DNA of 64,000 nucleotides from Salminus brasiliensis (taxonomy: Eukaryota > Chordata > Actinopteri > Characiformes > Bryconidae): the NCBI RefSeq assembly GCF_030463535.1, contig NC_132888.1, forward strand, positions 9,748,081-9,812,080. Reading direction: 5' to 3'. The notes under the pieces are model-generated. The model saw nothing but the letters and a program-made list of their open reading frames with translations, searched no databases and was not told where the DNA came from. Positions 23,994 through 35,451 of this stretch are shown one piece after another (positions within the stretch are counted from its first letter, which is position 1; every line of letters begins with the position of its first letter). A program made the translations under genes and the position numbers.

Positions 23994-24558
23994 TGGGACA
24001 CACAAAGGCTGAGTTTGAACAGTAGAATAAAGGTTTAATGCTTTCCATGAATTTGCCTAATCTTGTAGCCATGCGAATTCCACAGATTAGATCAAATCAA
24101 GGAAAGCACACAGGAAAGGGCGTTTTGTTTAACTATTTGGAAGCAGATGAATTTTTAACTGAGCCGAGGCAAGTTCAGGGGTGAACCAAGCCGAACCATA
24201 CAGTGATGGAGGAACCTTATCCTTCTGTGATAAGACTACTGAAAAGCTTTGGCAAGATGCACTGCAGACTGTGGACCTCTTGTTATGCAAGACCTTCCGT
24301 AAGAATGTGAAAGAGTGTTTTCAGAACCGTGGGCATTTAGAAAAGCCCACTAATGAACCTAAAGGAACATAAGAAACAAGAGTTTCCAAACAAATTCATA
24401 TTTCACACAATTAATACACACTGTAACAGTTTCACCAGAGAAGAAACAATGCACCTTACATGCTGTATAAATACATGCTGTATTTTTAGCTTTCTAAGTA
24501 CTTTTCATAAAAATGCCATTGTTAATTAACCTTTACTGCTCAAATGTAAAACATATTC

Positions 24559-24648
24559 AATAAACATCTTGTTTTGTGTTCATTTGTAAAGCAGTTACAC
24601 TGAGACCTTTTATATGGTAAATATTGATCAAACTGGACAAAGAATAAA
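24559..24648 (+). promoter_or_regulatory. Polyadenylation signals of the RING gene
   Basis: Two AATAAA hexamers, at 24559-24564 and 24643-24648, lie 566 and 650 nt after the stop codon. The stretch 23994-24558 is its 3' UTR with no other coding signal. Confidence 0.6.
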
Positions 24649-24779
24649 GTGGGACACTTAGCCCCTGTCCATACGTATCCGGATTCTTTTCTATCCTTCT
24701 TGGTGTTTCTGAGCATGCCAGTCTAGCAGGGGGCGATATAACACTTTACAAAGTTTGATGTCAAATTCATCAAGGATTA

Positions 24780-25440
24780 GCATAACGGCTAAAACAGACC
24801 TAAATAGGTGGGTAGATGGCGCTCTCTACCCCATCACTTATAAGCGATGCTGGCCTGCACAGGCACAGTGTTGACTGGTGCTGGGGACCCAGCGTTTTCC
24901 TTTAAGCGTGTTGGCTGCCTGGCAATGCAGCATTGGTGGCAGTGCCCACCTTAACATGTATCGGAGAAGATTTACATTTACATTTAAGGCATTTAGCAGA
25001 CGTTCTTATCCAGAGCTTATCCAGTGCTTCACTGTTTACTCAGTTACTTAGCTGGCTTGTATAGACTGGGATCCAAAGATGCCTTAGCTTAGATTCCACT
25101 AAACACAAAAGTCAGTATGGAGACCACAATACGCGGCACTACTTTGCCCAAGTACTCTTAAAAGAGGTGGGTCTTTAGTCTGCGTTAGAGGACAACTACC
25201 GACTCTGCCGTTCGGACACCCAGGGGAAGTTAATTCTACCACTTAGGTGCCAGGGTTTTGAAGCTGATGCAGGCAGCAGCAACAGGAAGCAGAGGAGTTG
25301 GGTGGCTGAACTTAGAACTTACAACTTAGACAACCCGTGCCTCTGCATTCTGGATCAGCTGCAGGGGCTGATGGTGCGCAAAGGGAGACCATCCAGAAGG
25401 GAGTCGCAGTGCTCAAATCTTTAAATGACAAGAGACTGCA
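24780..25440. repeat. SINE (family S2) fragment followed by reversed L2-tailed element
   Basis: 24780-24965 shares TGGGTAGATGGCGC and GGCAATGC.GCATTGGT with the fuller S2 copy at 45055-45420. From 24967 to about 25420 is a minus-strand element whose 3' tail, in reverse, is TTTAAGGCATTTAGCAGACG followed by TTCTTATCCAGAG. This is the 'ATAAGAGCGTCTGCTAAATG' type tail shared by many teleost L2 LINEs and their SINEs. Confidence 0.6.
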
Positions 25441-26909
25441 TTTAAACATTTGGCCTCTGGCTGTCTATTAGATGTCCTCAGTTGCCCTCTAGTGGACTTC
25501 AGAAGAGGTAGTTGTGACCAACTCTACACTAGTTCACACATTGACAAATACAGAATGTAATACTAAATGCTAAATAAACTTTACTTACTGTATTTACTTT
25601 CTTAGTTCTTAGTTTTGGTGATTAACCAATACAGCATATCTCTTAAACAATAAATCAATCAATAATTTAATAAATCAATGACAGACTTCCTGATTACCTC
25701 AACATGATTAAAAAAATAATTCAATTTGTCCTGGGAGTAATTAACTCCCAGTTTGTAGGCTGCTGCACTTTGCAATTTGGTTCTGATGTGCTAGTCAAGC
25801 TCAGAGCTGAAAAGTCAACCGTTCACTGTTTAGGCCTAGACTGCATCCTTTAAAATGGATAATATCATATATTACATATATATATATTTTTTCTCCATAA
25901 GTCCATAACATCTGTGTGGTTTCATATACCAAAATAGTAGCGTTCACAACCATTTTCCACCAATATTTGTCTGTTTTTGAAGAACGTGCCTTTGAGACTG
26001 ATGTAAATACATGTAAATACCCTTTGTCCTGAAAGCAAGTACGTAGACTGATTACAGCTGGTGGCTCCTCAATGATCAGGAGTCAAGAGGTCAAGGCTTT
26101 CCCTACAAATGAGTACAGCCTGTGTGTCCCTGAGCATATAACTAATAAAAGATACTACGTATGGATGTTAAACTAAAATAGCAATGTCAATATTTTTCTT
26201 AATGTCAGTATTTATGTATTTTAATGACACCAGTGTCATCTATAAAGTACAGAGGGGATCTTCACTGTTATGATTCATACAATACATCAATTTATTGAAA
26301 AATGGGAAATAAATCTTCTATTTAAGTTCTCCACATTTAATAACTTTTTAAGTCCTAGATTTACAAATTACTAGATTACTTTGCTGATCTTTTCCCCGCT
26401 GATTATACCTTTAGCATTTAGGAATCCAAAAAAGGAGGAGCAGAGCCTAACAGAGCTGTATGCAGAATGAAGAATAATATGTTAAAATAATTATATGTTT
26501 ATATAATAAATATGTTGTCTCCTCAGTTCTTGAGAACTTTTCTTTACCCTTGAGCAGCTATGTCTACTCATCAATTCACTTCACTAATGTGTGAGTGTGG
26601 TCTTAGGTTACTCTCTCCACCTCTGGACTGACCTAGGCTATATAATCCTCCTCCAAACCCCAGTAAAGACCACCCTCTCGGCCTGGGTCCAGCTTAAATT
26701 AGTCTGCTTACCAAGACCCTCTGTTCTGACGCAAGTCTGGGCCTCTACGCTGAAAGTCTTCCCAGTCACATGTAAGTTGGGGGGTTTATTTCGTAACCAA
26801 ATGAAACAAGCCTGAACCATTACATTCCTCAATGCAGTCTGAGAAGATTGGGTTTCACTGAAATACCTCCACGGTCTGGGAAAAGAGAGCAGCCTGAAGG
26901 CGGCCAGCG
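25441..26909. other. Intergenic DNA before the unrecognised gene
   Basis: Mostly AT-rich sequence without coding signal. Positions about 25830-26035 are a dispersed repeat that recurs at 27640-27775 (shared TCTGTGTGGTTTCATATACC-like block and GACTGATGTAAATA.ATGTAAATACCC). From 26630 to 26909 the composition becomes more balanced ahead of the ATG at 26910; no clear TATA or CpG promoter is visible. Confidence 0.45.
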
Positions 26910-29523
26910 ATGGCTTCAACCCCCTCTGCCTCAGCACTGTCAGCGGTTCTCCGGTGTAAGAGACCTCCAGGGTCTGCCTACCGCCTCGGACTAACCTATG
27001 GAGCGGCTCAGCCCATCTCCAGAGCCGAAAAGCCGGACAAGCCCGAGAGAAGGAGCCCTCTGTGGGGCTTTATTTCGCCGGACGCGCAGCTGGATACTCC
27101 CGCAGCCAAGTCTGTCCCTGTCCGGTTGGAGTCTGCTAAAGGAGGGGGGCAGAGGAGTAGGATACAGTATGTATCTAACTACCCCACAGTGAAGTACTCA
27201 GGAAGCTGTTTTACCCCCAAAACACGCGGGGAAATGGCTCAAGCGCAAACCCAGCCAAGCCGAAGGATGCCTGGAGTGGATGAGGACCCTTTAAAGGCAG
27301 ACGGGCGTTTGCGTAAAAAGGTCAGCAGTCGTCCTCTTGGTGACCCTCTCTCAGTGAATACAGCCTCGTTCTCTGAACACGGGGTGGTCTTCAGTGTGTA
27401 TGCGGGCTGTAAGAGGGACCCTAGTGTGAGCGTAATGTGCAGAACCATCTCCTACCATAGCTTCTCCAAGTTGAGGAGCAGGCTGCTGCAGTTCACCACC
27501 TTTCTGTCTGATGTTGTGCGAAGCAAGCTCGGAGCTGTCTGGAAGAAGGACCCTGAGAGTGTAAGTCCTCCACAGGTGAACTCTCTGTTTAGGCTGCACC
27601 GGGGTCTTTTAAAGGGTCACTATCCTGTAGTTTCTCCTTAGATTGTAGTCCTGAGGTCCATAGCATCTGTTTGGTTTTCTATACCAAAATACTACTTCCC
27701 ATCAGCCTTTCTCGCTTTTTTTGAAGAATGTGCATTTAAGACTGATGTAAATATATGTAAATACCCCCGGTTCTGATTGGTTAACTGGCCTCCTAACAAG
27801 CAGAATCACTCCTTATAGCTTCAGCTTGAATAACCTTGGCTAAACTGATCGCTTGCTGCTGAATAAATGTATTCATATGTGATACAGACAGTTCTTGACA
27901 TTGAGTAAACAATCATGATGGATTTTTGTTGTGTGGCACCAACGATTTGGTAAACGTTGTTTTATGTGACTTAACAAAAATATTACCTTTTTAAAAAATA
28001 TATGAATTTAATAATATATATATATATATCATATATTCATTCATTCACATTCATTTGGACAGTCATGTAAAAAAAGTTAGGACCCCCATGAAATACAATT
28101 AGGACACCCCCTTTTTTAATATATTGACATTTGATCTTAAATAAAATAACTAAACACACAAAACTGAATAAATGTCTTTTTAAAATCATTTGTAAAATGT
28201 ATTTAATAGCAATGTTATTTTCTTGTGAGGAACAAGACACCCTATGAACTTCAGTGAGACGTATCCTATAATGATCTACCAGTCTTTGACATCCACTGGG
28301 AGAAAGTTTTTTCCACTCCTCCATGCAGAATTCTTTCAGCTGTGAGACGTTTGGTCAGACAGATGGTCTCACATTTTCCTCAAGTGACCTCTGTAACAGT
28401 AAATCTAGTGGATTGTATGTTGGAGAGCTCTCCAGGCCCTACTGCAGAAAAGCAGCCCCAAACCATGACATTTCCACCTCCATGCTTTACTGTTGATATG
28501 GGTTCTTGTGCTCAAATGCTGTGTCTGGTTTATGCCAAACATGTCCTCTGTTACTGCATCCAAATAACTTAACTTTGTATTCATTTGTCCAAATAATTAA
28601 GAAACATAAGAATAAATATATATTTTTTGACAGCAATAGTTTCCTCCTTGCACATCTCCCGTAGAAAAAAATCAAGCATGTGTGGTCTCTTTCTGATGGT
28701 AGATGCTATATCAAGCTGTGGCAAGAGCTACCTATAGATCCCATGATGAGATGCATTTTGTGGTCCTTTTGGACTTGCTAGGAACTGGCCTGATCTGGCC
28801 ATGTCGGTCAGTTGTTTCACTTGTAAGTTATTTTGCGGGCAGTGGAATGGCTGAGATCTTTTTAAATCCCTTCAACCTTCTTTCTGAAGGCCTCAGAGAG
28901 CTCTTTGAATCTCACAATGGTATTAACACTTACCTTCCCAATCAAGAGCAAACCAAACGAAATGTCTAAGGTTTAAAAAAGACAGTCTCCTTCAAAATCC
29001 TCTCTAACCCTGTTCTAATCATCTGCAGCTGATGTTCTGTACCTGATTCTAAGTTTAGGCATTTTAATTAGTAATAAATGTGGAGGTGTCTTAACTTGTT
29101 CCTCACAGAAAATTAGTATTTTTATTAATTACATTTTACGAATGACATTTCTTCAGCTGTATGTGCATTATTTATATTACCTCCATCTACCAATATTGTT
29201 CAAGTGAAGATCATATGTTCATATGTTTAAATATATTAAAATAGACAAATAGACATTTCATGTGATGTCCTAACTTTTCACATGACTGCATATTGATGGG
29301 AATTCTCCATGAAGTCATTTACAAGTGTTATTTACAACACAGATGATAAAGCTTTAAGTTTCAACTGGTATTGGCTTGCAGATGATATACACTAGCATTA
29401 AGAGATAACTCTACAGAATGTACATAGTACTCCTGTATTTGGACGTGTGTGATTGATGTTTTGCAGAATAATCAGCTGACAGGATGTGATAGGTGTTCCT
29501 CTAAACATGTGAAGAAGGATAAA
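26910..29523 (+). CDS. Unrecognised gene: 217-codon first exon and possible short second exon
   Basis: I do not recognise this protein. Exon 1 runs from the ATG at 26910 (context GCGATGG) to a strong donor, AGT then GTAAGT at 27561, giving 217 codons. It has balanced composition and moderate CpG, quite unlike the AT-rich flanks. Residues 1-130 are basic and Pro/Ser/Arg-rich, probably disordered, with SPLWGFISPDAQ at about 49-60. Residues about 150-215 look folded: HGVVFSVYAGCKRDPSVSV then a helix-like KLRSRLLQFTTFLSDVVRSK. There is no signal peptide or membrane segment. A candidate in-phase second exon starts after GTTTTGCAG at 29467 and adds 18 residues ending GCDRCSSKHVKKD at a TAA (29521-29523), for about 235 aa in total. 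That second exon is short and weak. If exon 1 is not spliced, it stays open to 27641, ending inside a dispersed repeat. AATAAA occurs at 29848 and 30069. Confidence 0.55.
28060..29288 (-). mobile_element. Degenerate Tc1/mariner-like transposon (about 1.2 kb)
   Basis: Bounded by inverted termini CAGTCATGTAAAAAAAGTTAGGA (28060-28082, in two pieces) and TGTCCTAACTTTTCACATGACTG (29266-29288). Its inside reads like a decayed Tc1-type transposase in reverse (for example the stretch around 28455-28500 containing CCCCAAACCATGACATTTCCACC, split here, which is typical of that class). No intact transposase frame remains. It lies in the putative intron of the unrecognised gene. Confidence 0.65.
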
Positions 29524-29553
29524 CTCAAGAAAGGCCTGGAACCTGGAACCTGA

Positions 29554-31040
29554 AATTGTCACTGTGCTGGACTTGGTGCTTTTAGAGCTGGACAACAAAG
29601 AAAACAACAAGAAAAGCCCAGTGTTGTCCTGGGTATAAATATATCAGATATGTGAAACATGTATATTACTGAGAAATATTACTTAACATGTAAACCGCTC
29701 ACATTACTACAGCTAAACTTGCTGTCGTGCGTGTGAATAACATAATTCATTTAAAGAAACATGAAGTAGTGGTTTTATTTTGATAGACTACTGACAGTTT
29801 TTCAAGATATTAAAACAGGATGTAACTTATTCATGTTCAATTAATTAAATAAAAACATTTCCTTTTCTATTGGTCTGTCTTTCCGTATGCAAATGATGAT
29901 GCACTTGCATGATTACTGACCTCCTACCTTAGAGGTTGTGCTATTAGTCTGCAGTATGTCTCCACCTTGAAATGCTGCTTATTTATTAAATTATTATTGC
30001 TATATTGGAAAACTTTTTACTAACCATGTTAAGAACAGAAGTGAACTGTAAGATGAAGCTGGAGTGATAAATAAAGTGTAAAAACTGAACTGAACTGGGT
30101 TGTGTGGCCTTGTAATAATATTCCAGTTGCTGTCAGTGGCAGCCTTTCAGGAAGACTGTGCAGTGTTATACAAGTGAGACACTGGCCTGGGAACAGCAAA
30201 GGGCAGGTTATCTTTTTTTTTTAATCAATGCCAAATGACCTTAATGTTGCTCACTTGTACACACTGATTGTAATTACTCTGACTGTAAAGATCAAACTGT
30301 TAAGTTATAATAAAGAAATACGAATAGGGAGTATATTATAGAGGGCCATGTATTTCATAAGTGGTTATCAAATCTTGTCTAAGCAGAGACATCGACAAAA
30401 ATGACAAAATTATATATTGATATTTTTTAATTAATAACCTTTTGTCTTTCAGAAAATAACTAACATTTACTAAAATCATTTTCATTCAGACATAAATGTA
30501 ATTTTTCAGTCACTGCACTACTTAGTTCAAGTCAAAGCCTTGAGAACCACCAGACTATGTATTTTAGCAAGTAGGTGTAATTGGGTTATTTAATGAGATA
30601 AAATCCTAGTGTGTAACCATTTTTGTGCTTAATCAGACTATGGCTGTGTCCTTTACCACATACTGCTTTACTAATACCACAGTGCCCCACTGAAGGCACT
30701 GTAAAGGTGAAGTACTATTTGGGCAAACTATTTAGTGTGGTAGCTTGGAGTCTTGGATGCAGCTGAAATGCTACCGTGTTTACAGAAGCTGCTGTTTGTT
30801 TAGTCAGACTGTGTGTTGTTGTTGTATGAGGTTGCACTAGTGTTTAATCAGATCATGTTGAACTGTGTAAAGCCTTAGAGTACAAAGTTGTGTTTAATCA
30901 GACTGCTCAACAGTCTGTGTATGATTGAGTGGTATTGGGTTACAGAGCTATCTGTCAGACTGTTTAGTCCAAGTATGGCTGTGTCCAAAACCACATTCTA
31001 CCGTACACTATTTACTAGTAGTGTTTAGATATGAGTAGTG
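29554..31040. other. Intergenic DNA leading into the minisatellite
   Basis: No coding signal. From about 30600 onward, degenerate pieces of the 43-bp unit appear irregularly (TTTAATCAGACT..., GGGTTACAGAGCT...), which look like the older, diverged seed of the array that starts at 31041. Confidence 0.5.
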
Positions 31041-34000
31041 TTTAATCAGACTGGGTGTTAGTGGGTTATAGAGCTGTAGCTGTGTTAATCAGACTGGGTG
31101 TTAGTGGGTTATAGAGCTGTAGCTGTGTTAATCAGACTGGGTGTTAGTGGGTTGTAGAGCTGTAGCTGTGTTAATCAGACTGGGTGTTAGTGGGTTGTAG
31201 AGCTGTAGCTGTGTTAATCAGACTGGGTGTTAGTGGGTTGTAGAGCTGCAGCTGTGTTAATCAGACTGGGTGTTAGTGGGTTATAGAGCTGTAGCTGTGT
31301 TAATCAGACTGGGTGTTAGTGGGTTATAGAGCTGTAGCTGTGTTAATCAGACTGGGTGTTAGTGGGTTGTAGAGCTGTAGCTGTGTTAATCAGACTGGGT
31401 GTTAGTGGGTTGTAGAGCTGTAGCTGTGTTAATCAGACTGGGTGTTAGTGGGTTATAGAGCTGTAGCTGTGTTAATCAGACTGGGTGTTAGTGGGTTATA
31501 GAGCTGTAGCTGTGTTAATCAGACTGGGTGTTAGTGGGTTATAGAGCTGTAGCTGTGTTAATCAGACTGGGTGTTAGTGGGTTGTAGAGCTGTAGCTGTG
31601 TTAATCAGACTGGGTGTTAGTGGGTTATAGAGCTGCAGCTGTGTTAATCAGACTGGGTGTTAGTGGGTTATAGAGCTGTAGCTGTGTTAATCAGACTGGG
31701 TGTTAGTGGGTTATAGAGCTGTAGCTGTGTTAATCAGACTGGGTGTTAGTGGGTTGTAGAGCTGTAGCTGTGTTAATCAGACTGGGTGTTAGTGGGTTGT
31801 AGAGCTGTAGCTGTGTTAATCAGACTGGGTGTTAGTGGGTTATAGAGCTGTAGCTGTGTTAATCAGACTGGGTGTTAGTGGGTTGTAGAGCTGTAGCTGT
31901 GTTAATCAGACTGGGTGTTAGTGGGTTGTAGAGCTGTAGCTGTGTTAATCAGACTGGGTGTTAGTGGGTTGTAGAGCTGTAGCTGTGTTAATCAGACTGG
32001 GTGTTAGTGGGTTGTAGAGCTGTAGCTGTGTTAATCAGACTGGGTGTTAGTGGGTTATAGAGCTGTAGCTGTGTTAATCAGACTGGGTGTTAGTGGGTTA
32101 TAGAGCTGTAGCTGTGTTAATCAGACTGGGTGTTAGTGGGTTGTAGAGCTGTAGCTGTGTTAATCAGACTGGGTGTTAGTGGGTTGTAGAGCTGTAGCTG
32201 TGTTAATCAGACTGGGTGTTAGTGGGTTATAGAGCTGTAGCTGTGTTAATCAGACTGGGTGTTAGTGGGTTGTAGAGCTGTAGCTGTGTTAATCAGACTG
32301 GGTGTTAGTGGGTTATAGAGCTGTAGCTGTGTTAATCAGACTGGGTGTTAGTGGGTTATAGAGCTGTAGCTGTGTTAATCAGACTGGGTGTTAGTGGGTT
32401 GTAGAGCTGTAGCTGTGTTAATCAGACTGGGTGTTAGTGGGTTATAGAGCTGTAGCTGTGTTAATCAGACTGGGTGTTAGTGGGTTATAGAGCTGTAGCT
32501 GTGTTAATCAGACTGGGTGTTAGTGGGTTATAGAGCTGTAGCTGTGTTAATCAGACTGGGTGTTAGTGGGTTGTAGAGCTGTAGCTGTGTTAATCAGACT
32601 GGGTGTTAGTGGGTTATAGAGCTGCAGCTGTGTTAATCAGACTGGGTGTTAGTGGGTTATAGAGCTGTAGCTGTGTTAATCAGACTGGGTGTTAGTGGGT
32701 TATAGAGCTGTAGCTGTGTTAATCAGACTGGGTGTTAGTGGGTTATAGAGCTGTAGCTGTGTTAATCAGACTGGGTGTTAGTGGGTTGTAGAGCTGTAGC
32801 TGTGTTAATCAGACTGGGTGTTAGTGGGTTATAGAGCTGTAGCTGTGTTAATCAGACTGGGTGTTAGTGGGTTATAGAGCTGTAGCTGTGTTAATCAGAC
32901 TGGGTGTTAGTGGGTTGTAGAGCTGTAGCTGTGTTAATCAGACTGGGTGTTAGTGGGTTGTAGAGCTGTAGCTGTGTTAATCAGACTGGGTGTTAGTGGG
33001 TTATAGAGCTGTAGCTGTGTTAATCAGACTGGGTGTTAGTGGGTTATAGAGCTGTAGCTGTGTTAATCAGACTGGGTGTTAGTGGGTTATAGAGCTGTAG
33101 CTGTGTTAATCAGACTGGGTGTTAGTGGGTTATAGAGCTGTAGCTGTGTTAATCAGACTGGGTGTTAGTGGGTTGTAGAGCTGTAGCTGTGTTAATCAGA
33201 CTGGGTGTTAGTGGGTTATAGAGCTGTAGCTGTGTTAATCAGACTGGGTGTTAGTGGGTTATAGAGCTGTAGCTGTGTTAATCAGACTGGGTGTTAGTGG
33301 GTTATAGAGCTGTAGCTGTGTTAATCAGACTGGGTGTTAGTGGGTTGTAGAGCTGTAGCTGTGTTAATCAGACTGGGTGTTAGTGGGTTGTAGAGCTGTA
33401 GCTGTGTTAATCAGACTGGGTGTTAGTGGGTTATAGAGCTGTAGCTGTGTTAATCAGACTGGGTGTTAGTGGGTTGTAGAGCTGTAGCTGTGTTAATCAG
33501 ACTGGGTGTTAGTGGGTTATAGAGCTGTAGCTGTGTTAATCAGACTGGGTGTTAGTGGGTTATAGAGCTGTAGCTGTGTTAATCAGACTGGGTGTTAGTG
33601 GGTTATAGAGCTGTAGCTGTGTTAATCAGACTGGGTGTTAGTGGGTTGTAGAGCTGTAGCTGTGTTAATCAGACTGGGTGTTAGTGGGTTATAGAGCTGT
33701 AGCTGTGTTAATCAGACTGGGTGTTAGTGGGTTGTAGAGCTGTAGCTGTGTTAATCAGACTGGGTGTTAGTGGGTTATAGAGCTGTAGCTGTGTTAATCA
33801 GACTGGGTGTTAGTGGGTTATAGAGCTGTAGCTGTGTTAATCAGACTGGGTGTTAGTGGGTTATAGAGCTGTAGCTGTGTTAATCAGACTGGGTGTTAGT
33901 GGGTTATAGAGCTGTAGCTGTGTTAATCAGACTGGGTGTTAGTGGGTTATAGAGCTGTAGCTGTGTTAATCAGACTGGGTGTTAGTGGGTTGTAGAGCTG

Positions 34001-34150
34001 TAGCTGTGTTAATCAGACTGGGTGTTAGTGGGTTGTAGAGCTGTAGCTGTGTTAATCAGACTGGGTGTTAGTGGGTTGTAGAGCTGTAGCTGTGTTAATC
34101 AGACTGGGTGTTAGTGGGTTATAGAGCTGTAGCTGTGTTAATCAGACTGG
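31041..34150 (+). repeat. 43-bp minisatellite, 72 units of identical length
   Basis: The unit is GTGTTAGTGGGTTATAGAGC followed by TGTAGCTGTGTTAATCAGAC and TGG, 43 bp. From the CTGG at 31051 to the CTGG at 34147 is 3,096 bp, exactly 72 x 43, so no unit contains an insertion or deletion. I found only two variable positions: GGTTATAG versus GGTTGTAG (A in 43 units, G in 29: units 3-5, 8, 9, 13, 17, 18, 20-23, 26, 27, 29, 32, 36, 41, 44, 45, 50, 54, 55, 57, 61, 63, 69-71), and GCTGTAGC versus GCTGCAGC (C only in units 5, 14 and 37). The array ends abruptly where the MGAT1 promoter-like DNA begins. The assembled copy number may differ from the real one. Confidence 0.97.
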
Positions 34151-34422
34151 GACTCATAGCGCAGCTCCAGCTGTCTGGGGGAGGCGGGACTTCCTAAATG
34201 AAACGTCATCCGGAAGTAAACTACACTTTCGCATTCTTGACTGAAGCCTGGAGGAGGACGATATGTGAGCAAATGTAAAGGAAAAAAGTCATAAATTAAG
34301 AGCTTAACTAAAAATGGTTGTCTTGCAATTGACTTGAATCCTCGTATTTTACTCGGCGAGTTGTAGCGAGAGGGAAATGGACGGAAATGGGAATCCTGTA
34401 GGTCGACCTGATCGCTCCTCGT
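34151..34422 (+). promoter_or_regulatory. MGAT1 promoter and probable untranslated first exon
   Basis: Directly after the minisatellite, the DNA changes to a GC-box-bearing block (GGGGAGGCGGGAC, 34177-34189), a CRE half site (CGTCA, 34204-34208) and a consensus ETS site (CCGGAAGT, 34210-34217), which is typical of TATA-less housekeeping promoters. A likely non-coding exon ends at a strong donor, GT then GTGAGT at 34423. It would splice to the acceptor CTTTCCCAG at 35129, placing 322 nt of 5' leader in exon 2 before the MGAT1 ATG. Confidence 0.6.
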
Positions 34423-35451
34423 GTGAGTAAATGTGCTTCACTTACCTGGTTTCTTTTGTTTGTAAAGGCAGGCAGGTGTTTTTAGTCCAGTCTGGGACTT
34501 ATCAGATTATCACAGCTGGTACGAAAACAGTGCTGTACTTTGTTGTAGTGTTTGGGTGATCTACAGGTTAGATTATCGATTGACAGACAGACGACCTGCT
34601 GCTACTGTGAGACTCTGATACCTCTAACCTTCACACTCCACTGGGGCCAAACACAGTCTACCCATTCCCATACCAATTATCCTTGATGCAGTTATTGTTC
34701 TTTTTATTTTTTTTTTTATGAATATATGGCATATATGTGACTGAAATACGTTAAAATGACTTCAAAAGTTAAAAGTGCATGTTCAAACTCAGATCTAATT
34801 AACCCAGTTTTATTAGAAGGCCCAATTTATTCCTAAAGATCATCTAATTTATTAATTTAATCTCTTTATATCTTCTATTAAACTCTTGGCCCATTGTAAT
34901 GGCTTCATATCTCTAAATACAGCACTTATTTCTTAAAAATGTAAAGTATACTTTCTTCCTGAGCTCTTTGCATTCATTTAATGAGGCGACAACCCAAATG
35001 ACACACATCCCAACCGTTGTCTTAGGTTTAGAGCAAATCAGATAGTAAATGCATGAGTTGTATATGGTTTTTAAAGATAATATGCTTGGTTATGTGCTAA
35101 CATATTTTGCTATATTCTCCCTTTCCCAGTTGCTGCTGAAATTCCTCCTATGAGTGTAGGCGCAGGCTTGAAATCTAATGACTTGCAGAAGCATCTATGA
35201 CCTTATTCTGGAATGAGGGATATGTCCTGCTTCGCCTACCACCTTCATCACTGCACTGCCTCAGCTGAAGCCCTTGATACTTTTTAACCATTCCAGCAGG
35301 CAAGCATGTGATGATTTTCATCTCCCTACTTATGCCCAGGCTTTGGTTAGTGAAGTCGTGTCCCAAATCCTCTTTATCCCCCACATCCTGTTCATTGTAT
35401 CATATGCGCCCCTGAAGCCCCAGTCTTGTGGCTACTCAGGCTTTTTTGGCC

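Noticed and set aside
28703-28969. 88-aa plus-strand ORF
   Set aside because: It lies inside the Tc1-like element, in the orientation opposite to its transposase remnant.
31041-34150. CRISPR-like array
   Set aside because: The 43-bp units follow each other without unique spacers, in a vertebrate genome; it is a minisatellite.
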